Assembly: GCA_944384655.1 (NCBI GenBank)
Contig: CALWUF010000040.1
Span: 1 to 40,337, forward strand
Direction of reading: 5' to 3'
Length of the DNA: 40,337 bases
Origin: an uncultured Butyricicoccus sp.
Lineage (GTDB): Bacteria > Bacillota > Clostridia > Oscillospirales > Butyricicoccaceae
Shown here in pieces: positions 22,321 through 31,673 of the stretch; position 1 is the stretch's first letter, and every line of letters begins with the position of its first letter. The position numbers and the translations under genes are program-made. The notes under the pieces were generated by a model. That model searched no databases. It worked only from the letters and a program-made list of their open reading frames with translations, and had not been told where the DNA came from.

Positions 22321-23193
22321 TTACAACTGCTTGCCAGTCAGCAGCTCATATGCCTGCAAATATTTGGCAATTGTCTTATCAACAATTTCCTGAGGCAATT
22401 CCCAATCATGCTCATTGCTCTTGAGCCAATCGCGCGCAAACTGCTTGTCGAAGGACGGTTGACCGTGACCCGGCTCATAGCCCTCTGCCGGCCAGAAACG
22501 TGAGCTGTCTGGTGTCAGCATTTCATCGCCGATGACAATGTTGCCCTGCTCATCCAGACCGAATTCAAATTTTGTATCTGCAATGATAATACCGCGGCTG
22601 AGTGCGTAATCTGCGCATTTCTTGTACAGTGCAATGGTATAATCGCGGAGTTTGGAGGCATATTCTTCTCCCTTGCCTGGAAAGCGCTTTTCCAGATATG
22701 CAACGCTCTGCTCATAGGAAATGTTCTCATCGTGATCGCCGATTTCCGCCTTCGTGGACGGCGTATAAATCGGCTCCGGCAACTTGTCAGATTCCTTCAA
22801 TCCCTCCGGCAACTGAATTCCGCAGACTGTACCATCCTTCTGATAGCTCGCCCAGCCGCTGCCTGTGATATAGCCGCGGACAATACATTCGACGGGCAGC
22901 ATCTCCAATTTACGGCACATCATGCTATTGCCATCAAATTTCGGCTGCTGGAAAAATTCGGGCATGTCCTTTACATCAACGGAAATCATATGGTTAGGAA
23001 GAATATCCTGTGTCATATCAAACCAGAATTTAGACATCTGAGTCAAGACAGTACCTTTCCTGGTAACCTGATTTTTCAAAATGACATCAAAACAACTGAT
23101 ACGATCGGTTGCAACCATAATCAGACTGTCACCATTGTCATAGATCTCACGAACTTTACCTTCCTTGATCGGCTTCATTTCTTTTGTACTCAT
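22321..23193 (-). CDS. purC: Phosphoribosylaminoimidazole-succinocarboxamide synthase
   Basis: PurC joins aspartate to CAIR with ATP to give SAICAR in purine synthesis. The 290-aa length and motifs (KEGKVREIYDNGDSLIMVATDRISCFDVIL at the N-terminus; CIVRGYITGSGW; IIIADTKFEFGLD; DEMLTPDSSRFW) match the longer PurC form related to the fungal enzyme. The start is ATG 23193, with GAGG 9 nt upstream. It stands apart from other pur genes here, which is unusual because purC is often in a purEC or larger purine operon. Its 124-nt leader can form alternative hairpins (see 23234-23316), suggesting attenuation. A promoter candidate lies at 23324-23351. Confidence 0.97.
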   Translation of the reverse strand: MSTKEMKPIKEGKVREIYDNGDSLIMVATDRISCFDVILKNQVTRKGTVLTQMSKFWFDMTQDILPNHMISVDVKDMPEFFQQPKFDGNSMMCRKLEMLPVECIVRGYITGSGWASYQKDGTVCGIQLPEGLKESDKLPEPIYTPSTKAEIGDHDENISYEQSVAYLEKRFPGKGEEYASKLRDYTIALYKKCADYALSRGIIIADTKFEFGLDEQGNIVIGDEMLTPDSSRFWPAEGYEPGHGQPSFDKQFARDWLKSNEHDWELPQEIVDKTIAKYLQAYELLTGKQL

Positions 23194-23233
23194 ATTCCAT
23201 TACCTCACTGTACAGATTGCGGAATTTCGGCTT

Positions 23234-23316
23234 AAAAAATACCACTTATTAGCTAACCAGATTCCAGCATAAAAATCAATGGTATTTTTCACTATTTTTT
23301 GTCAAAAAAGTACCAT
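23234..23316 (-). promoter_or_regulatory. Attenuator-like leader of purC
   Basis: Three A/T-rich segments on the minus strand can pair in exclusive ways. Segment 1 is ATGGTACTTTTTT (23316-23304), segment 2 AAAAATACCAT (23289-23279) and segment 3 TGGTATTTTTT (23244-23234). Segments 1 and 2 pair with one mismatch. Segments 2 and 3 pair perfectly over 10 bp and end in a T run, giving a terminator shape with a 35-nt interior. The interior contains an 8-nt palindrome, TTAGCTAA. I do not recognise a known riboswitch class. The A/T richness means chance pairing is possible. Confidence 0.45.
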
Positions 23317-23323
23317 ATTATTT

Positions 23324-23351
23324 TTAATACAGGCGGAAAGCGCTATATCAA
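23324..23351 (-). promoter_or_regulatory. Candidate promoter of purC
   Basis: Minus strand: TTGATA (23346-23351), 16 nt, TATTAA (23324-23329). The predicted start near 23317 coincides with the first attenuator segment. Confidence 0.45.
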
Positions 23352-23429
23352 TACATGAAAAACAGTCTCTCCCCCATTGCTGCAATACATGTGTGCATGG
23401 AGGCTGATCCTGCCATGCCACTGTGCCGA

Positions 23430-23603
23430 TCAGACAAATCGATTCTGCTCAGAATCATAGGTATAATTGACGGCATCCAACTTTCGCACAAGCGACTCAC
23501 AGTCAATGTTCAAATCGCTGCAAAGCATGTCCAGCGACGAATAGCAATCGCGCAGCTTGGTGTTTACATAGCTGAGCAGTATAATTGGATCCTGTGGGAG
23601 CAT
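23430..23603 (-). CDS. DUF4250 domain protein, 57 aa
   Basis: A very small soluble protein of the DUF4250 family, of unknown function. It begins MLPQDPIILLSYVNTKLRD, the typical opening in Clostridia, and continues with an alternating acidic and hydrophobic helix (SSLDMLCSDLNIDCESLVRKL) and a short aromatic end (NYTYDSEQNRF). The ATG at 23603 is chosen because AGGAGG lies 9 nt upstream and the protein then has the normal family length; the longer open frame upstream is non-coding. It has its own good promoter (23643-23671). The size and the helix-turn-helix-like layout would suit a regulator, but that is a guess. Confidence 0.85.
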   Translation of the reverse strand: MLPQDPIILLSYVNTKLRDCYSSLDMLCSDLNIDCESLVRKLDAVNYTYDSEQNRFV

Positions 23604-23642
23604 ATGAAAAAACCTCCTATATACACTGTCTATTTCCCTGTT

Positions 23643-23671
23643 ATTGTACACCTGAACGCGGACGGATGCAA
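23643..23671 (-). promoter_or_regulatory. Sigma-A promoter of the DUF4250 gene
   Basis: Minus strand: TTGCAT (23666-23671), 17 nt, TACAAT (23643-23648). Confidence 0.75.
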
Positions 23672-23686
23672 CCACATATACAGAGA

Positions 23687-23718
23687 AGGGTTGCCGCATG
23701 TTTCCAGACGGCAACCCT
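23687..23718 (-). terminator. Terminator of the hydratase gene
   Basis: A perfect 10-bp G/C-rich stem (23687-23696 with 23709-23718) lies 37 nt after the hydratase stop. The T run is short. Confidence 0.75.
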
Positions 23719-23754
23719 CTTCATTTTATTTTATCAGGCGTATGCCGTCACCGC

Positions 23755-26046
23755 TCATCGATTGCGATTGCGGTTATAGTTGATCAGGCAACCCGCCTTG
23801 ACGATCTTCTTTTCATCCGGCGTCATATCTGCGATATACAGCGAAATCTCCTTCACCTGTTCACCGAGAACATATGCTTTGATATCCTGCATATCGCCGT
23901 CCAACGCAGCCTTGACATTGGGAATATAGATGTAATCGCCAATTTCAAATGTCGGCTCATCCTTCATCTGGAACGGGAGCATGCCCCAGTTCATGACATT
24001 GGAACGATAGCGTTTGGTCGCATATTCACGGCAGATGTTTGCCAATCCGCCGATCACACGCTGGCAGGATGCCGCCTGTTCACGCGCAGAGCCATCGCCC
24101 GGCTTGACACAATAAATCATGCTGCCGATTTCGATATCTGCCGCAACCATATCCGGATCAATGGTTTTGATCTGTGCATAAACCTGTTCCAATTCCGGTT
24201 CGAGATCGACTGGATTTTTCCCTGCGGCACGCGCCTTCTCCAGCTTATCGACTTGCTTGGAACGGCCGACATACTGCGGATCTCGGCGGGAAAGCGTAAA
24301 TTCTGCCAATCCCAACGGATTGGAACGATACGAAGAAGTCTCACCGGAGGGAATCAATTCATCCGTCGTGGTCACGTCGTCCATAATCTTAGTACATACC
24401 TTCAACAAGATGTTGTCCGTGAGTGCACTCATTTGCGGCCAATCTTTAATGTTCGGACCATAAACCAGTTCTGCACCCTCAACTGGTGCATTGTAGCCCT
24501 GATAGACACGGGAACGATAAGAAGAATCATCAAACTCATATTCCGGTACAATATAATCATCGATCACTGCGGTTGCCGGCGTGAGAATGCCGCCATTTGC
24601 CGCAGTTGCTGCAATGGAACGGGCGTCCATCAGTGCGACGGAGGACATCTGACCACTGCCCGGCTTGGAACCTTCGCGGTTCGGGAAGTTTCTCGTTGTA
24701 TGGCGGATGCTGAGACCATTGTTCGCCGGGGTATCTCCTGCACCGAAGCATGGACCACAGAATGCTGTCTTCAGGACAGCGCCTGCTGCCATCAACTCGG
24801 ACACTGCGCCCTTCTTGACCAGATCCATATAAACCGGCATAGAAGACGGATATACAGACAGTGCAAATTCATCCGCACCACACTGTGCGCCGCGCAACAA
24901 ATGCGCCGCTTCCATGACGTTGGTATAACCGCCGCCCGCACAGCCGGCAATGATACCCTGCTGTACTTGCAGCTTGCCATTTACAATTTTATCTGTCAGC
25001 GTAAATCGGATATCCGGATTGCCGCCAGTCAGACGTTCTGCATCTTTTTCCACTGTGCGCAGGATGTCACCGAGATTTGCATTCAGCTCATCGATCTCAT
25101 ATGTATTGCTCGGATGGAACGGCAACGCAATCATCGGTTTAACCGTACTCAGATCGACATAAACCATACCGTCATAATATGCGACATCAGCCGGATGCAG
25201 CTTCTTATAATCATCACCGCGTCCATGCATCGTCAGATATGCCTTTGTGTCATCATCCGTGCACCAGATAGAAGACAGGCAGGTGGTCTCTGTCGTCATA
25301 ACGTCCACGCCATTGCGGAAATCCGTCGTCATGGATGCGATACCAGGTCCGACAAATTCCATGACCTTGTTTTTGACATAACCGCATTTGAAAACTGCAC
25401 CGATAATCGCCAGTGCAATATCCTGCGGACCGACACCTGGCTGCGGCTTACCGTCCAGATAAATGCCGACAACGCCCGGATAGCTGACATCATAGGTGTC
25501 ACACAGCAACTGTTTGACCAGTTCACCTCCGCCTTCACCGATTGCCATCGTACCCAATGCGCCATAACGGGTATGGCTGTCGGAACCGAGAATCATCTTG
25601 CCACACCCCGCCATCATCTCACGCATGTACTGGTGAATGACAGCCAGATGGGGCGGAACATAAATGCCGCCATATTTTTTTGCAGCAGACAGACCAAATA
25701 CATGGTCGTCCTCATTGATGGTTCCGCCAACGGCACACAGCGAGTTATGACAGTTGGTCAGGACATATGGAATCGGGAATCGCTCCATACCAGATGCCTT
25801 TGCTGTCTGGACAATACCGACAAATGTAATATCATGGGACGTCATCGCATCAAATTTAATTTTGAGCTTATCCATATCGCCGGAAGTATTGTGTGCAGCG
25901 AGAATAGAATACGCAATCGTACCTTTCTTTGCATCTTCTTTATTTGCAGCCTGTCCGACCAGCGCCTGTACTTTCACAGCGTCCTGTTCTGAGACAATCT
26001 CTTTTCCGCCGACCAGATATACGCCGCCGTCATATAATTTGACCAT
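23755..26046 (-). CDS. Aconitase-superfamily hydratase, YbhJ-like
   Basis: A 763-aa iron-sulfur hydro-lyase of the aconitase superfamily. Its length and layout resemble Escherichia coli YbhJ rather than AcnA, AcnB or LeuCD. Three cysteines with the superfamily spacing C-x60-C-x2-C are present: C369 ([10 protein letters not shown]) and C430/C433 ([15 protein letters not shown]). They would bind a [4Fe-4S] cluster. Other blocks: [20 protein letters not shown] (active-site His and Asp), [16 protein letters not shown] and, near the C-terminus, [13 protein letters not shown] from the swivel domain. The start is ATG 26046 with GGGAG 8 nt upstream. It is monocistronic; no citrate synthase or isocitrate dehydrogenase gene is adjacent, so a Krebs-cycle role is not supported. 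The true substrate is unknown. A long open frame on the opposite strand is a shadow. Confidence 0.88.
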   Translation of the reverse strand: MVKLYDGGVYLVGGKEIVSEQDAVKVQALVGQAANKEDAKKGTIAYSILAAHNTSGDMDKLKIKFDAMTSHDITFVGIVQTAKASGMERFPIPYVLTNCHNSLCAVGGTINEDDHVFGLSAAKKYGGIYVPPHLAVIHQYMREMMAGCGKMILGSDSHTRYGALGTMAIGEGGGELVKQLLCDTYDVSYPGVVGIYLDGKPQPGVGPQDIALAIIGAVFKCGYVKNKVMEFVGPGIASMTTDFRNGVDVMTTETTCLSSIWCTDDDTKAYLTMHGRGDDYKKLHPADVAYYDGMVYVDLSTVKPMIALPFHPSNTYEIDELNANLGDILRTVEKDAERLTGGNPDIRFTLTDKIVNGKLQVQQGIIAGCAGGGYTNVMEAAHLLRGAQCGADEFALSVYPSSMPVYMDLVKKGAVSELMAAGAVLKTAFCGPCFGAGDTPANNGLSIRHTTRNFPNREGSKPGSGQMSSVALMDARSIAATAANGGILTPATAVIDDYIVPEYEFDDSSYRSRVYQGYNAPVEGAELVYGPNIKDWPQMSALTDNILLKVCTKIMDDVTTTDELIPSGETSSYRSNPLGLAEFTLSRRDPQYVGRSKQVDKLEKARAAGKNPVDLEPELEQVYAQIKTIDPDMVAADIEIGSMIYCVKPGDGSAREQAASCQRVIGGLANICREYATKRYRSNVMNWGMLPFQMKDEPTFEIGDYIYIPNVKAALDGDMQDIKAYVLGEQVKEISLYIADMTPDEKKIVKAGCLINYNRNRNR

Positions 26047-26179
26047 TTCATTTGCTCCCTTCTTTATTTATCATCGATTCGTGACCGTTATCCGAATGCT
26101 CTGATTTTATGCATAACGTCTCAGCCTATGCCTCTGTCCCATACAGCTTGCATGTACCTTGTCAACGTTATCCAGCAAT

Positions 26180-26208
26180 ATTATATGATATATTCCGCAA
26201 TTCTTCAA
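26180..26208 (-). promoter_or_regulatory. Sigma-A promoter of the hydratase gene
   Basis: Minus strand: TTGAAG (26203-26208), 17 nt, TATAAT (26180-26185). The leader is about 127 nt. Confidence 0.7.
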
Positions 26209-26510
26209 TCCAAAAGCATAGAATTTCTACTATTCTTTTGTGAAATTCGCTCTTTTACGCGCTCTATTGTGCAATATCACCACATTTGACTTTCTTTCTA
26301 TCAGTATCAGTGGTAATCAACGTACATATGACAGGTATTTTCTCCAGTACAGATGACGTCCCTTCCATCTGCTGCGGTATCACACGCCAACCTTAGCATA
26401 AAGAAAACAGAAATCCTCGTGTATTTTCCAAACAAATCATGTATAATGTCCAAAAGCACAACAGATTCTGTAATCTGAGGAAAAGTCCGACTTTTCTTAC
26501 ATTTGTGTAA

Positions 26511-26538
26511 TGAAAATTCCTAAATATTTCGGTATACT
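26511..26538 (+). promoter_or_regulatory. Candidate promoter of the calcium ATPase gene
   Basis: TGAAAA (26511-26516), 16 nt, TATACT (26533-26538). The -10 is good, the -35 weak. The leader of about 26 nt contains AAGGAGG. Confidence 0.45.
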
Positions 26539-26570
26539 ATGTTTGTATTCCAAAACAAGGAGGATCTCAA

Positions 26571-29186
26571 ATGACATTTCATCACGAAACGGGCGAAGCT
26601 GTCATACAGGCGCTCGAATCCGACCTCTCTGAAGGTCTAAGCAGCAGCCAGGCTGCCCAACGCATACAGAAATATGGACCGAATAAATTGCGCGAAAAGA
26701 AGAAAAAAAGCAATTTGCGTCGGTTTATCGATCAGTTTAAGGATGTTATGATCCTGATTCTGATTGTAGCTGCTGCAATTTCTTTTGTCATCGCCTGTAT
26801 CGAAGGTGAACCGAAAGAGTTCTTTGAACCGGTACTCATCCTGCTGATCGTTGTACTCAATGCAATCATGGGTGTGATGCAGGAAAGCAAAGCGGAAAAG
26901 GCTCTCGAAGCACTCAAAAATCTTTCCGCACCGCATGCGCGTGTGATACGCGATGGAAAAGAATCTGTGATTGACGCGAGCGAGCTTGTTCCAGGCGACA
27001 TCATCCACCTGGAAGCGGGTGACTTTATTCCGGCAGATGCACGGCTTATCCATAGCGCCAGCCTGAAAAGTGAAGAATCTGCTCTCACCGGCGAATCGGT
27101 TCCCTCGGAAAAAGACGCCCAACTGGTCATTGCGGCAGACGCCCCTTTGGGCGACCGTACCAATATGGTCTTTTCCGGATGCAGCGTCACCTACGGTACT
27201 GCGACGGCTGTTGTCACGGCCACGGGCATGGATACTGAGATGGGAAAAATCGCAAACCTCCTCGACGCCGAAGAGGAAGGCATGACACCTCTTCAGAAAA
27301 AACTGGCGCAGTTGGGCAAATATCTGGGTATTCTCGCTTTGGTCGCCTGCGCGATCATTTTTGCCGTCGGCTTTTTCAACGGCATCCCAGCATTGGAAAT
27401 CTTTATGACGGCTGTTTCACTCGCCGTTTCCGCTATTCCGGAAGGTCTTCCTGCAATTGTCACCATTGTCCTGTCCATCGGCGTGCAGCGCATGGTCAGC
27501 AAAAACGCCATCATTCGCCGCCTGCCTGCTGTTGAGACGCTGGGCAGCGCCTCCATCATCTGCTCAGATAAAACCGGCACGCTGACGCAGAACCGCATGA
27601 CACTGGTCAAGGCATGGCTCGACGGCATGGATGCCCCAGAGGACATCTCCTCAGATAATTCCAAAGAAATTAAACATTTATTGCAGTATGGCACCCTGTG
27701 CTGCGACGGCTCTGTCGTATTTGAAAATGGTGAAGCGAAACACATCGGCGACCCAACTGAAACCGCCATCATTCTCGCCGCTCATCAAAACGGTATGCCA
27801 AAGGAAAATTTGAACCAGACATATCCCCGTCTCGCAGAAATTCCATTTGATTCCGACCGTAAACTCATGAGCACTGTAAATGAAATCGGCGGTAAATATA
27901 TTGTCATTGTCAAAGGCGCATTTGATGTGATGGCATCGCGCTGCATCAGTGGCAATCTGGAAGCGGCACAGCGTATCACCGAACAGTTGAGCGCCTCTGC
28001 TCTGCGTGTGTTGGCCATTGCATACAAAGAAATTGATCGTGTGCCTGATTCACCAACTCCGGAAGATTTGGAAAATGGATTGACATTTTTAGGCTTGGTC
28101 GGCATGATCGATCCACCGCGTCCGGAAGCGAAAGAAGCTGTTGCCATTTGCCGGAAGGCCGGTATCAAACCTGTCATGATTACTGGCGACCATGTCGTAA
28201 CCGCTACGGCTATCGCACGTGAACTCGGTATTTTCCAGGACGGCGACCGTGCTGTGACGGGTACCGAACTGGATGCCATGAGTGAAGATGAATTGAACAC
28301 CCAGGTGGAAAATATCTCTGTCTATGCACGTGTTTCCCCGGAAAATAAAATCCGTATCGTCAAAGCATGGCAGCGCAAAGATCAAATCGTATCCATGACC
28401 GGCGATGGCGTCAATGACGCTCCCGCACTGAAAGCTGCCGATATCGGCTGTGCAATGGGTATCACCGGTACAGACGTCGCGAAGGGCGCCGCTGATATTA
28501 CTCTGACAGATGATAACTTTGCTACCATTGTTCATGCTGTACGCGAAGGGCGCGGGATCTATGCCAATATTAAAAAAGTTGTTGGCTTCCTTCTCGGTAC
28601 AAATATTGGCGAAGTGATCTCGGTCTTCGTCGCTATGTTGTTATGGCATAAATCTCCATTGCTCTCTATGCAGCTTCTGTGGATTAACCTTGTAACAGAC
28701 AGTCTGCCTGCGATTGCTCTCGGAATGGAAGCAGTGGAATCCGATGTTATGGATCAGAAGCCCCGTCCGAAAAATGAAAGCCTGTTTGCTCATGGCTTTG
28801 GTATACGTACGGTACTCCAGGGCGTTATGTTCGGCGTATTGTGTCTGATTGCATTCCGCATCGGTGAAACTGTTACCGGTGAACTCGCAGGCGGTCAAAC
28901 GCTTGCATTCCTTGTCCTGTCACTCTCACAAGTCGTTCAGGCGTTCAACATGCGCTCCGAACATTCTCTGTTCCACATCGGCGTATTCAGTAACGTCAGA
29001 CTGAATCAGGCGGCGCTGGTATCCATCGTTCTCGTACTTTTGGTATTATTTACCCCGCTTTCCATTCCGTTTGGACTGGTTCGCCTGCCTGTAAATCTAT
29101 ATTTGATCGGATTGGGATTGATTCTTGTCCCTGTTGTGGTAATGGAATTGTCCAAGGCACTTGGACTCATTAAACACCATCATTGA
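26571..29186 (+). CDS. P-type calcium-transporting ATPase (SERCA/PMR1-like)
   Basis: An 871-aa membrane pump of the P2A class that exports Ca2+ from the cytosol using ATP. Domains in order: the N-terminal cation-ATPase domain (GLSSSQAAQRIQKYGPNKL), TM1-2, the actuator domain with LTGES, TM3-4, and the phosphorylation domain with D333 in DKTGTLT. The nucleotide domain follows, with the KGAF motif, then TGDGVNDAPAL and TM5-10. The calcium-site residues of SERCA are kept: PEGLP in TM4, NIGE in TM5 and NLVTD in TM6. This fits calcium better than sodium or manganese, although Mn2+ cannot be excluded. Start ATG 26571, after AAGGAGG. It is a single gene with terminator at 29208-29248. Confidence 0.95.
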   Translation: MTFHHETGEAVIQALESDLSEGLSSSQAAQRIQKYGPNKLREKKKKSNLRRFIDQFKDVMILILIVAAAISFVIACIEGEPKEFFEPVLILLIVVLNAIMGVMQESKAEKALEALKNLSAPHARVIRDGKESVIDASELVPGDIIHLEAGDFIPADARLIHSASLKSEESALTGESVPSEKDAQLVIAADAPLGDRTNMVFSGCSVTYGTATAVVTATGMDTEMGKIANLLDAEEEGMTPLQKKLAQLGKYLGILALVACAIIFAVGFFNGIPALEIFMTAVSLAVSAIPEGLPAIVTIVLSIGVQRMVSKNAIIRRLPAVETLGSASIICSDKTGTLTQNRMTLVKAWLDGMDAPEDISSDNSKEIKHLLQYGTLCCDGSVVFENGEAKHIGDPTETAIILAAHQNGMPKENLNQTYPRLAEIPFDSDRKLMSTVNEIGGKYIVIVKGAFDVMASRCISGNLEAAQRITEQLSASALRVLAIAYKEIDRVPDSPTPEDLENGLTFLGLVGMIDPPRPEAKEAVAICRKAGIKPVMITGDHVVTATAIARELGIFQDGDRAVTGTELDAMSEDELNTQVENISVYARVSPENKIRIVKAWQRKDQIVSMTGDGVNDAPALKAADIGCAMGITGTDVAKGAADITLTDDNFATIVHAVREGRGIYANIKKVVGFLLGTNIGEVISVFVAMLLWHKSPLLSMQLLWINLVTDSLPAIALGMEAVESDVMDQKPRPKNESLFAHGFGIRTVLQGVMFGVLCLIAFRIGETVTGELAGGQTLAFLVLSLSQVVQAFNMRSEHSLFHIGVFSNVRLNQAALVSIVLVLLVLFTPLSIPFGLVRLPVNLYLIGLGLILVPVVVMELSKALGLIKHHH

Positions 29187-29207
29187 TTTCTTTTACTTCA
29201 ATCTTTT

Positions 29208-29248
29208 GCCCGGCGCCTGCGCAGATCATGCGGGTGTCGGGCTTTTTT
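29208..29248 (+). terminator. Terminator of the calcium ATPase gene
   Basis: A G/C-rich interrupted stem (GCCCG... with ...CGGGC, 29208-29242) is followed by six T. Confidence 0.88.
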
Positions 29249-29264
29249 CTGCGGCATACCCACA

Positions 29265-29294
29265 TTGACAATCCATTCGGCGATACGGTAAAAT
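29265..29294 (+). promoter_or_regulatory. Sigma-A promoter of the DUF4317 gene
   Basis: Consensus TTGACA (29265-29270), 18 nt, TAAAAT (29289-29294). Confidence 0.7.
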
Positions 29295-29334
29295 GGCAAT
29301 ACCATTTATCTTATTTAAAAACGGGAGTTATACT

Positions 29335-30504
29335 ATGATTGAAAAAGAAGTTTCTGAGCTGCGCCGTCAATTTCGGTCGGATCGCAGCGGAATTTCAAAA
29401 GTATATGGATGCTATGTCAACGAAAACCGCACCATTGTCTCCACCTTTGAACAATCACTCGGATTAACCTCACAGGAAGAGGCCGAAGCATATTTCGGTC
29501 TGCTGAAAAAGAGCCTTTCGGGCACATTGGGCAAAAATCTGCTCGACATCCCATTCACCAATGAACAGGTCATGCACGGTGAAGCACATGCGCTGCTTAT
29601 GAAACTGCGCGACAGTCGATTGGAGGATGACGATACACGCAATATCTTTTATCAAAAAATCATTTCTTGTGTATCTCTCGGAGAAAACTACCTCATTTTA
29701 ATCGCCCACAATGCCTATGATGTGCCATATCGCGGCAAAGATGATCTTGCATTATCCGACGGCTCGGAAGATATGTTTTCTCATATCATCTGTAGCATCT
29801 GTCCAGTCAAAAAATCCAAACCGGGACTCGGTTATGATTATCAACAGCAATCATTCTGTACCATCGCTGGCAATTGGCTGGTTTCTCCTCCACAACTCGG
29901 TTTTCTGTTTCCTGCGTTCGATGACCGTACAACCAATTTATACAATTGTCTGTGTTATACCCGCAGTGATGACGATGCACATGAATCATTTATCAGCACA
30001 ATTTTTCAGGCGGAAGCGCCAAAACCCGCCATGGAGCAGCGGCGCAATTTTGAATCTGTGCTGTCTGGCTCTTTGGAAAATGAATGCAGCATGCAAGTCA
30101 TACAGGCTGTCCATGAACAGCTCAGTGACATGATCCAAATGCACAAAGAAAGTAAAGTTCCGGAACCCCTGATGATTGACCGTGAAACCATCGAGGAAGT
30201 GTTGGAGGATTGCGGTGTTTCGGAACAGCGGTTGGATGCCTTTCAAGAACAATTCGATGTTGCTTTCGGCGCCGGACAAACGGTCAGCCCGAAAAATATC
30301 ATTGACAACCGGCGCTTCGATATCAAAACAACCGGTGTGACCATCCATGTGAAACCGGAGGCCCGTGATCTGGTTCAGACAAAAACCATCGATGGCATCA
30401 AGTACATCATGATCCGCGCCGAAGACAATGTAGAAGTCAGCGGCGTAACTATCCAGTTTGAACCGGAACGCACTGCGGAACAAACAGAACATACTTCCCT
30501 GTAA
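29335..30504 (+). CDS. DUF4317 family protein
   Basis: A 389-aa soluble protein of the DUF4317 family, common in Clostridia and of unknown function. Recognisable family segments are MIEKEVSELRRQFR at the N-terminus, ISKVYGCYVNENR, ICPVKKSKPGLGYD (near residue 165) and GFLFPAFDDRTTNLYN. It ends with a beta-rich domain (TTGVTIHVKPEARDLVQTKTIDG). No signal peptide or membrane helix is seen. The ATG at 29335 is chosen because GGGAG lies 7 nt upstream, with a consensus promoter just before; the frame is open earlier but has no family sequence. Single gene, ended by the hairpin at 30507-30547. I assign no function. Confidence 0.88.
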   Translation: MIEKEVSELRRQFRSDRSGISKVYGCYVNENRTIVSTFEQSLGLTSQEEAEAYFGLLKKSLSGTLGKNLLDIPFTNEQVMHGEAHALLMKLRDSRLEDDDTRNIFYQKIISCVSLGENYLILIAHNAYDVPYRGKDDLALSDGSEDMFSHIICSICPVKKSKPGLGYDYQQQSFCTIAGNWLVSPPQLGFLFPAFDDRTTNLYNCLCYTRSDDDAHESFISTIFQAEAPKPAMEQRRNFESVLSGSLENECSMQVIQAVHEQLSDMIQMHKESKVPEPLMIDRETIEEVLEDCGVSEQRLDAFQEQFDVAFGAGQTVSPKNIIDNRRFDIKTTGVTIHVKPEARDLVQTKTIDGIKYIMIRAEDNVEVSGVTIQFEPERTAEQTEHTSL

Positions 30505-30506
30505 CG

Positions 30507-30547
30507 CAACAATGCACACCCCTATTCAAGGGTGTGCATTGTTATTT
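30507..30547. terminator. Bidirectional terminator between DUF4317 and moaA
   Basis: A 14-bp stem (30508-30521 with 30530-30543) starts 3 nt after the DUF4317 stop and lies between convergent genes. T tracts are short. Confidence 0.85.
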
Positions 30548-30566
30548 GCCCAATCTATGAAAGCGG

Positions 30567-31529
30567 CTATCCGCCGATTTGTGACATACATGCCGTCTCA
30601 ATTCCACGCTGCCCAAAGCAATGTGCCTGTGGCTTATATTTGAGTGCTTCCTGTACCGTAGGAATCAGCTCATCAATCCGTCCTTGACGCAGCAATGCCC
30701 GCAAGTCAATCATCTGATTGGATTGCAGACATAAACGCAGCTTTCCATTTGCTGTCAAACGGATACGATTACAATCCTCACAAAATTTGTGACTTACCGC
30801 GCTGATAAAACCGATTTTCCCTCTAAACCCTGCAAACTGCACATACGTGCTCGGTCCAAAGCCCATCGGTTTTTCGCACGGCTGTGCCGCACCATACGCC
30901 GTTTGCAAGGCGGCGAGTACATCGTCCTGTGGACAGACCGGTGCATTGTCCTCTGCCAGAGGCATACGTTCGATAAACCGCACATGCACGGGGTATCGCT
31001 TTGCCAATTCCGCAACGGATATTGCCGTCTGTTTCCAGTTCGTACCACTGAGCACACTGTTGATCTTCACCGTGACCTGCGGATACTGTTGTATCGCCTC
31101 CAATCCGGCAAGTACACGGCTGACATCACCGCAGCGCGTAATTTCCCGATACACAGCGGCATCCATGGTATCCAAACTGATGTTCACGCCGTCCAATCCT
31201 GCCGATACAAGCTGTTGTGCATATTGCGCCAACAAAATCCCATTGGTCGTCAGCGCGACGGTTTGAATGCCCGAAATAACCCGCAGTTTTTCCACCAATC
31301 TCCAGCACTGCTGCCGTACAAGCGGCTCCCCACCTGTAATGCGGACATGTTCTAGCCCGATCTGCGCCAATGCGCGGCAAATGGTCTCAATTTCCTCATA
31401 GGTCAAAATGTCACGATGCGCCAAATACGGGATACCTGCTTCCGGCATACAATACATACAACGAAGATTGCAGCGGTCTGTGATTGATATCCGCAGATAA
31501 TCAATGGTTCTTCCATACCCATCCTTCAC
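30567..31529 (-). CDS. moaA: GTP 3',8-cyclase
   Basis: This radical-SAM enzyme rearranges GTP in the first step of molybdenum cofactor synthesis, together with MoaC. The 320 aa show the radical-SAM cluster cysteines C20, C24 and C27 (DRCNLRCMYC) and the SAM motif ITGGEPLVR. The second cluster site near the C-terminus is FCEDCNRIRL with a later Cys in LRLCL. The C-terminal Gly-Gly needed for GTP activation is present (SQIGG). The start is GTG 31529; the binding site GGGGG is 12 nt away, rather far. It stands alone: no moaC, moaE, mogA or modABC genes are nearby, though they are often clustered. An extended -10 promoter lies at 31580-31588. Confidence 0.95.
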   Translation of the reverse strand: MKDGYGRTIDYLRISITDRCNLRCMYCMPEAGIPYLAHRDILTYEEIETICRALAQIGLEHVRITGGEPLVRQQCWRLVEKLRVISGIQTVALTTNGILLAQYAQQLVSAGLDGVNISLDTMDAAVYREITRCGDVSRVLAGLEAIQQYPQVTVKINSVLSGTNWKQTAISVAELAKRYPVHVRFIERMPLAEDNAPVCPQDDVLAALQTAYGAAQPCEKPMGFGPSTYVQFAGFRGKIGFISAVSHKFCEDCNRIRLTANGKLRLCLQSNQMIDLRALLRQGRIDELIPTVQEALKYKPQAHCFGQRGIETACMSQIGG

Positions 31530-31579
31530 GGCAATCCGCTGCCCCCTTCTTCATACATCCCTGTACGTTCATTGGTTTT

Positions 31580-31588
31580 ATCATACCA
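31580..31588 (-). promoter_or_regulatory. Extended -10 promoter of moaA
   Basis: Minus strand TGGTATGAT lies about 50 nt upstream of the moaA start; no close -35 match is seen. Confidence 0.45.
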
Positions 31589-31620
31589 TATCCCTGTGAC
31601 AAACGCCAGACAATATGACA

Positions 31621-31657
31621 AAACGAACCGGAACGGATGATCTTTCCGCTCCGGTTC
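31621..31657 (-). terminator. Terminator of the yccF-def-DUF4186 cluster
   Basis: A G/C-rich stem (GAACCGG with CCGGTTC and inner CGGA/TCCG) between 31625 and 31657 is followed on the minus strand by a weak T tract. Confidence 0.7.
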
Positions 31658-31673
31658 TGCTGTCAGGGTCTAT

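Larger units (their letters stand above)
26047..26570. other. Divergent intergenic region without a gene
   Basis: The 524 bases between the hydratase and the calcium ATPase carry the hydratase promoter (26180-26208) and the ATPase promoter (26511-26538). A further TATAAT (26442-26447) has no good -35. I see no gene, repeat or structured RNA that I can support; the 127-nt hydratase leader shows only short imperfect hairpins. Confidence 0.5.

Noticed and set aside
23698..25992. A 764-codon open frame on the plus strand opposite the hydratase gene
   Set aside because: It is antisense to a well-supported aconitase-family gene, has no ribosome binding site, and its product is a His/Cys/Arg/Ile-rich sequence without motifs. 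Such shadows arise from the codon pattern of the real gene.
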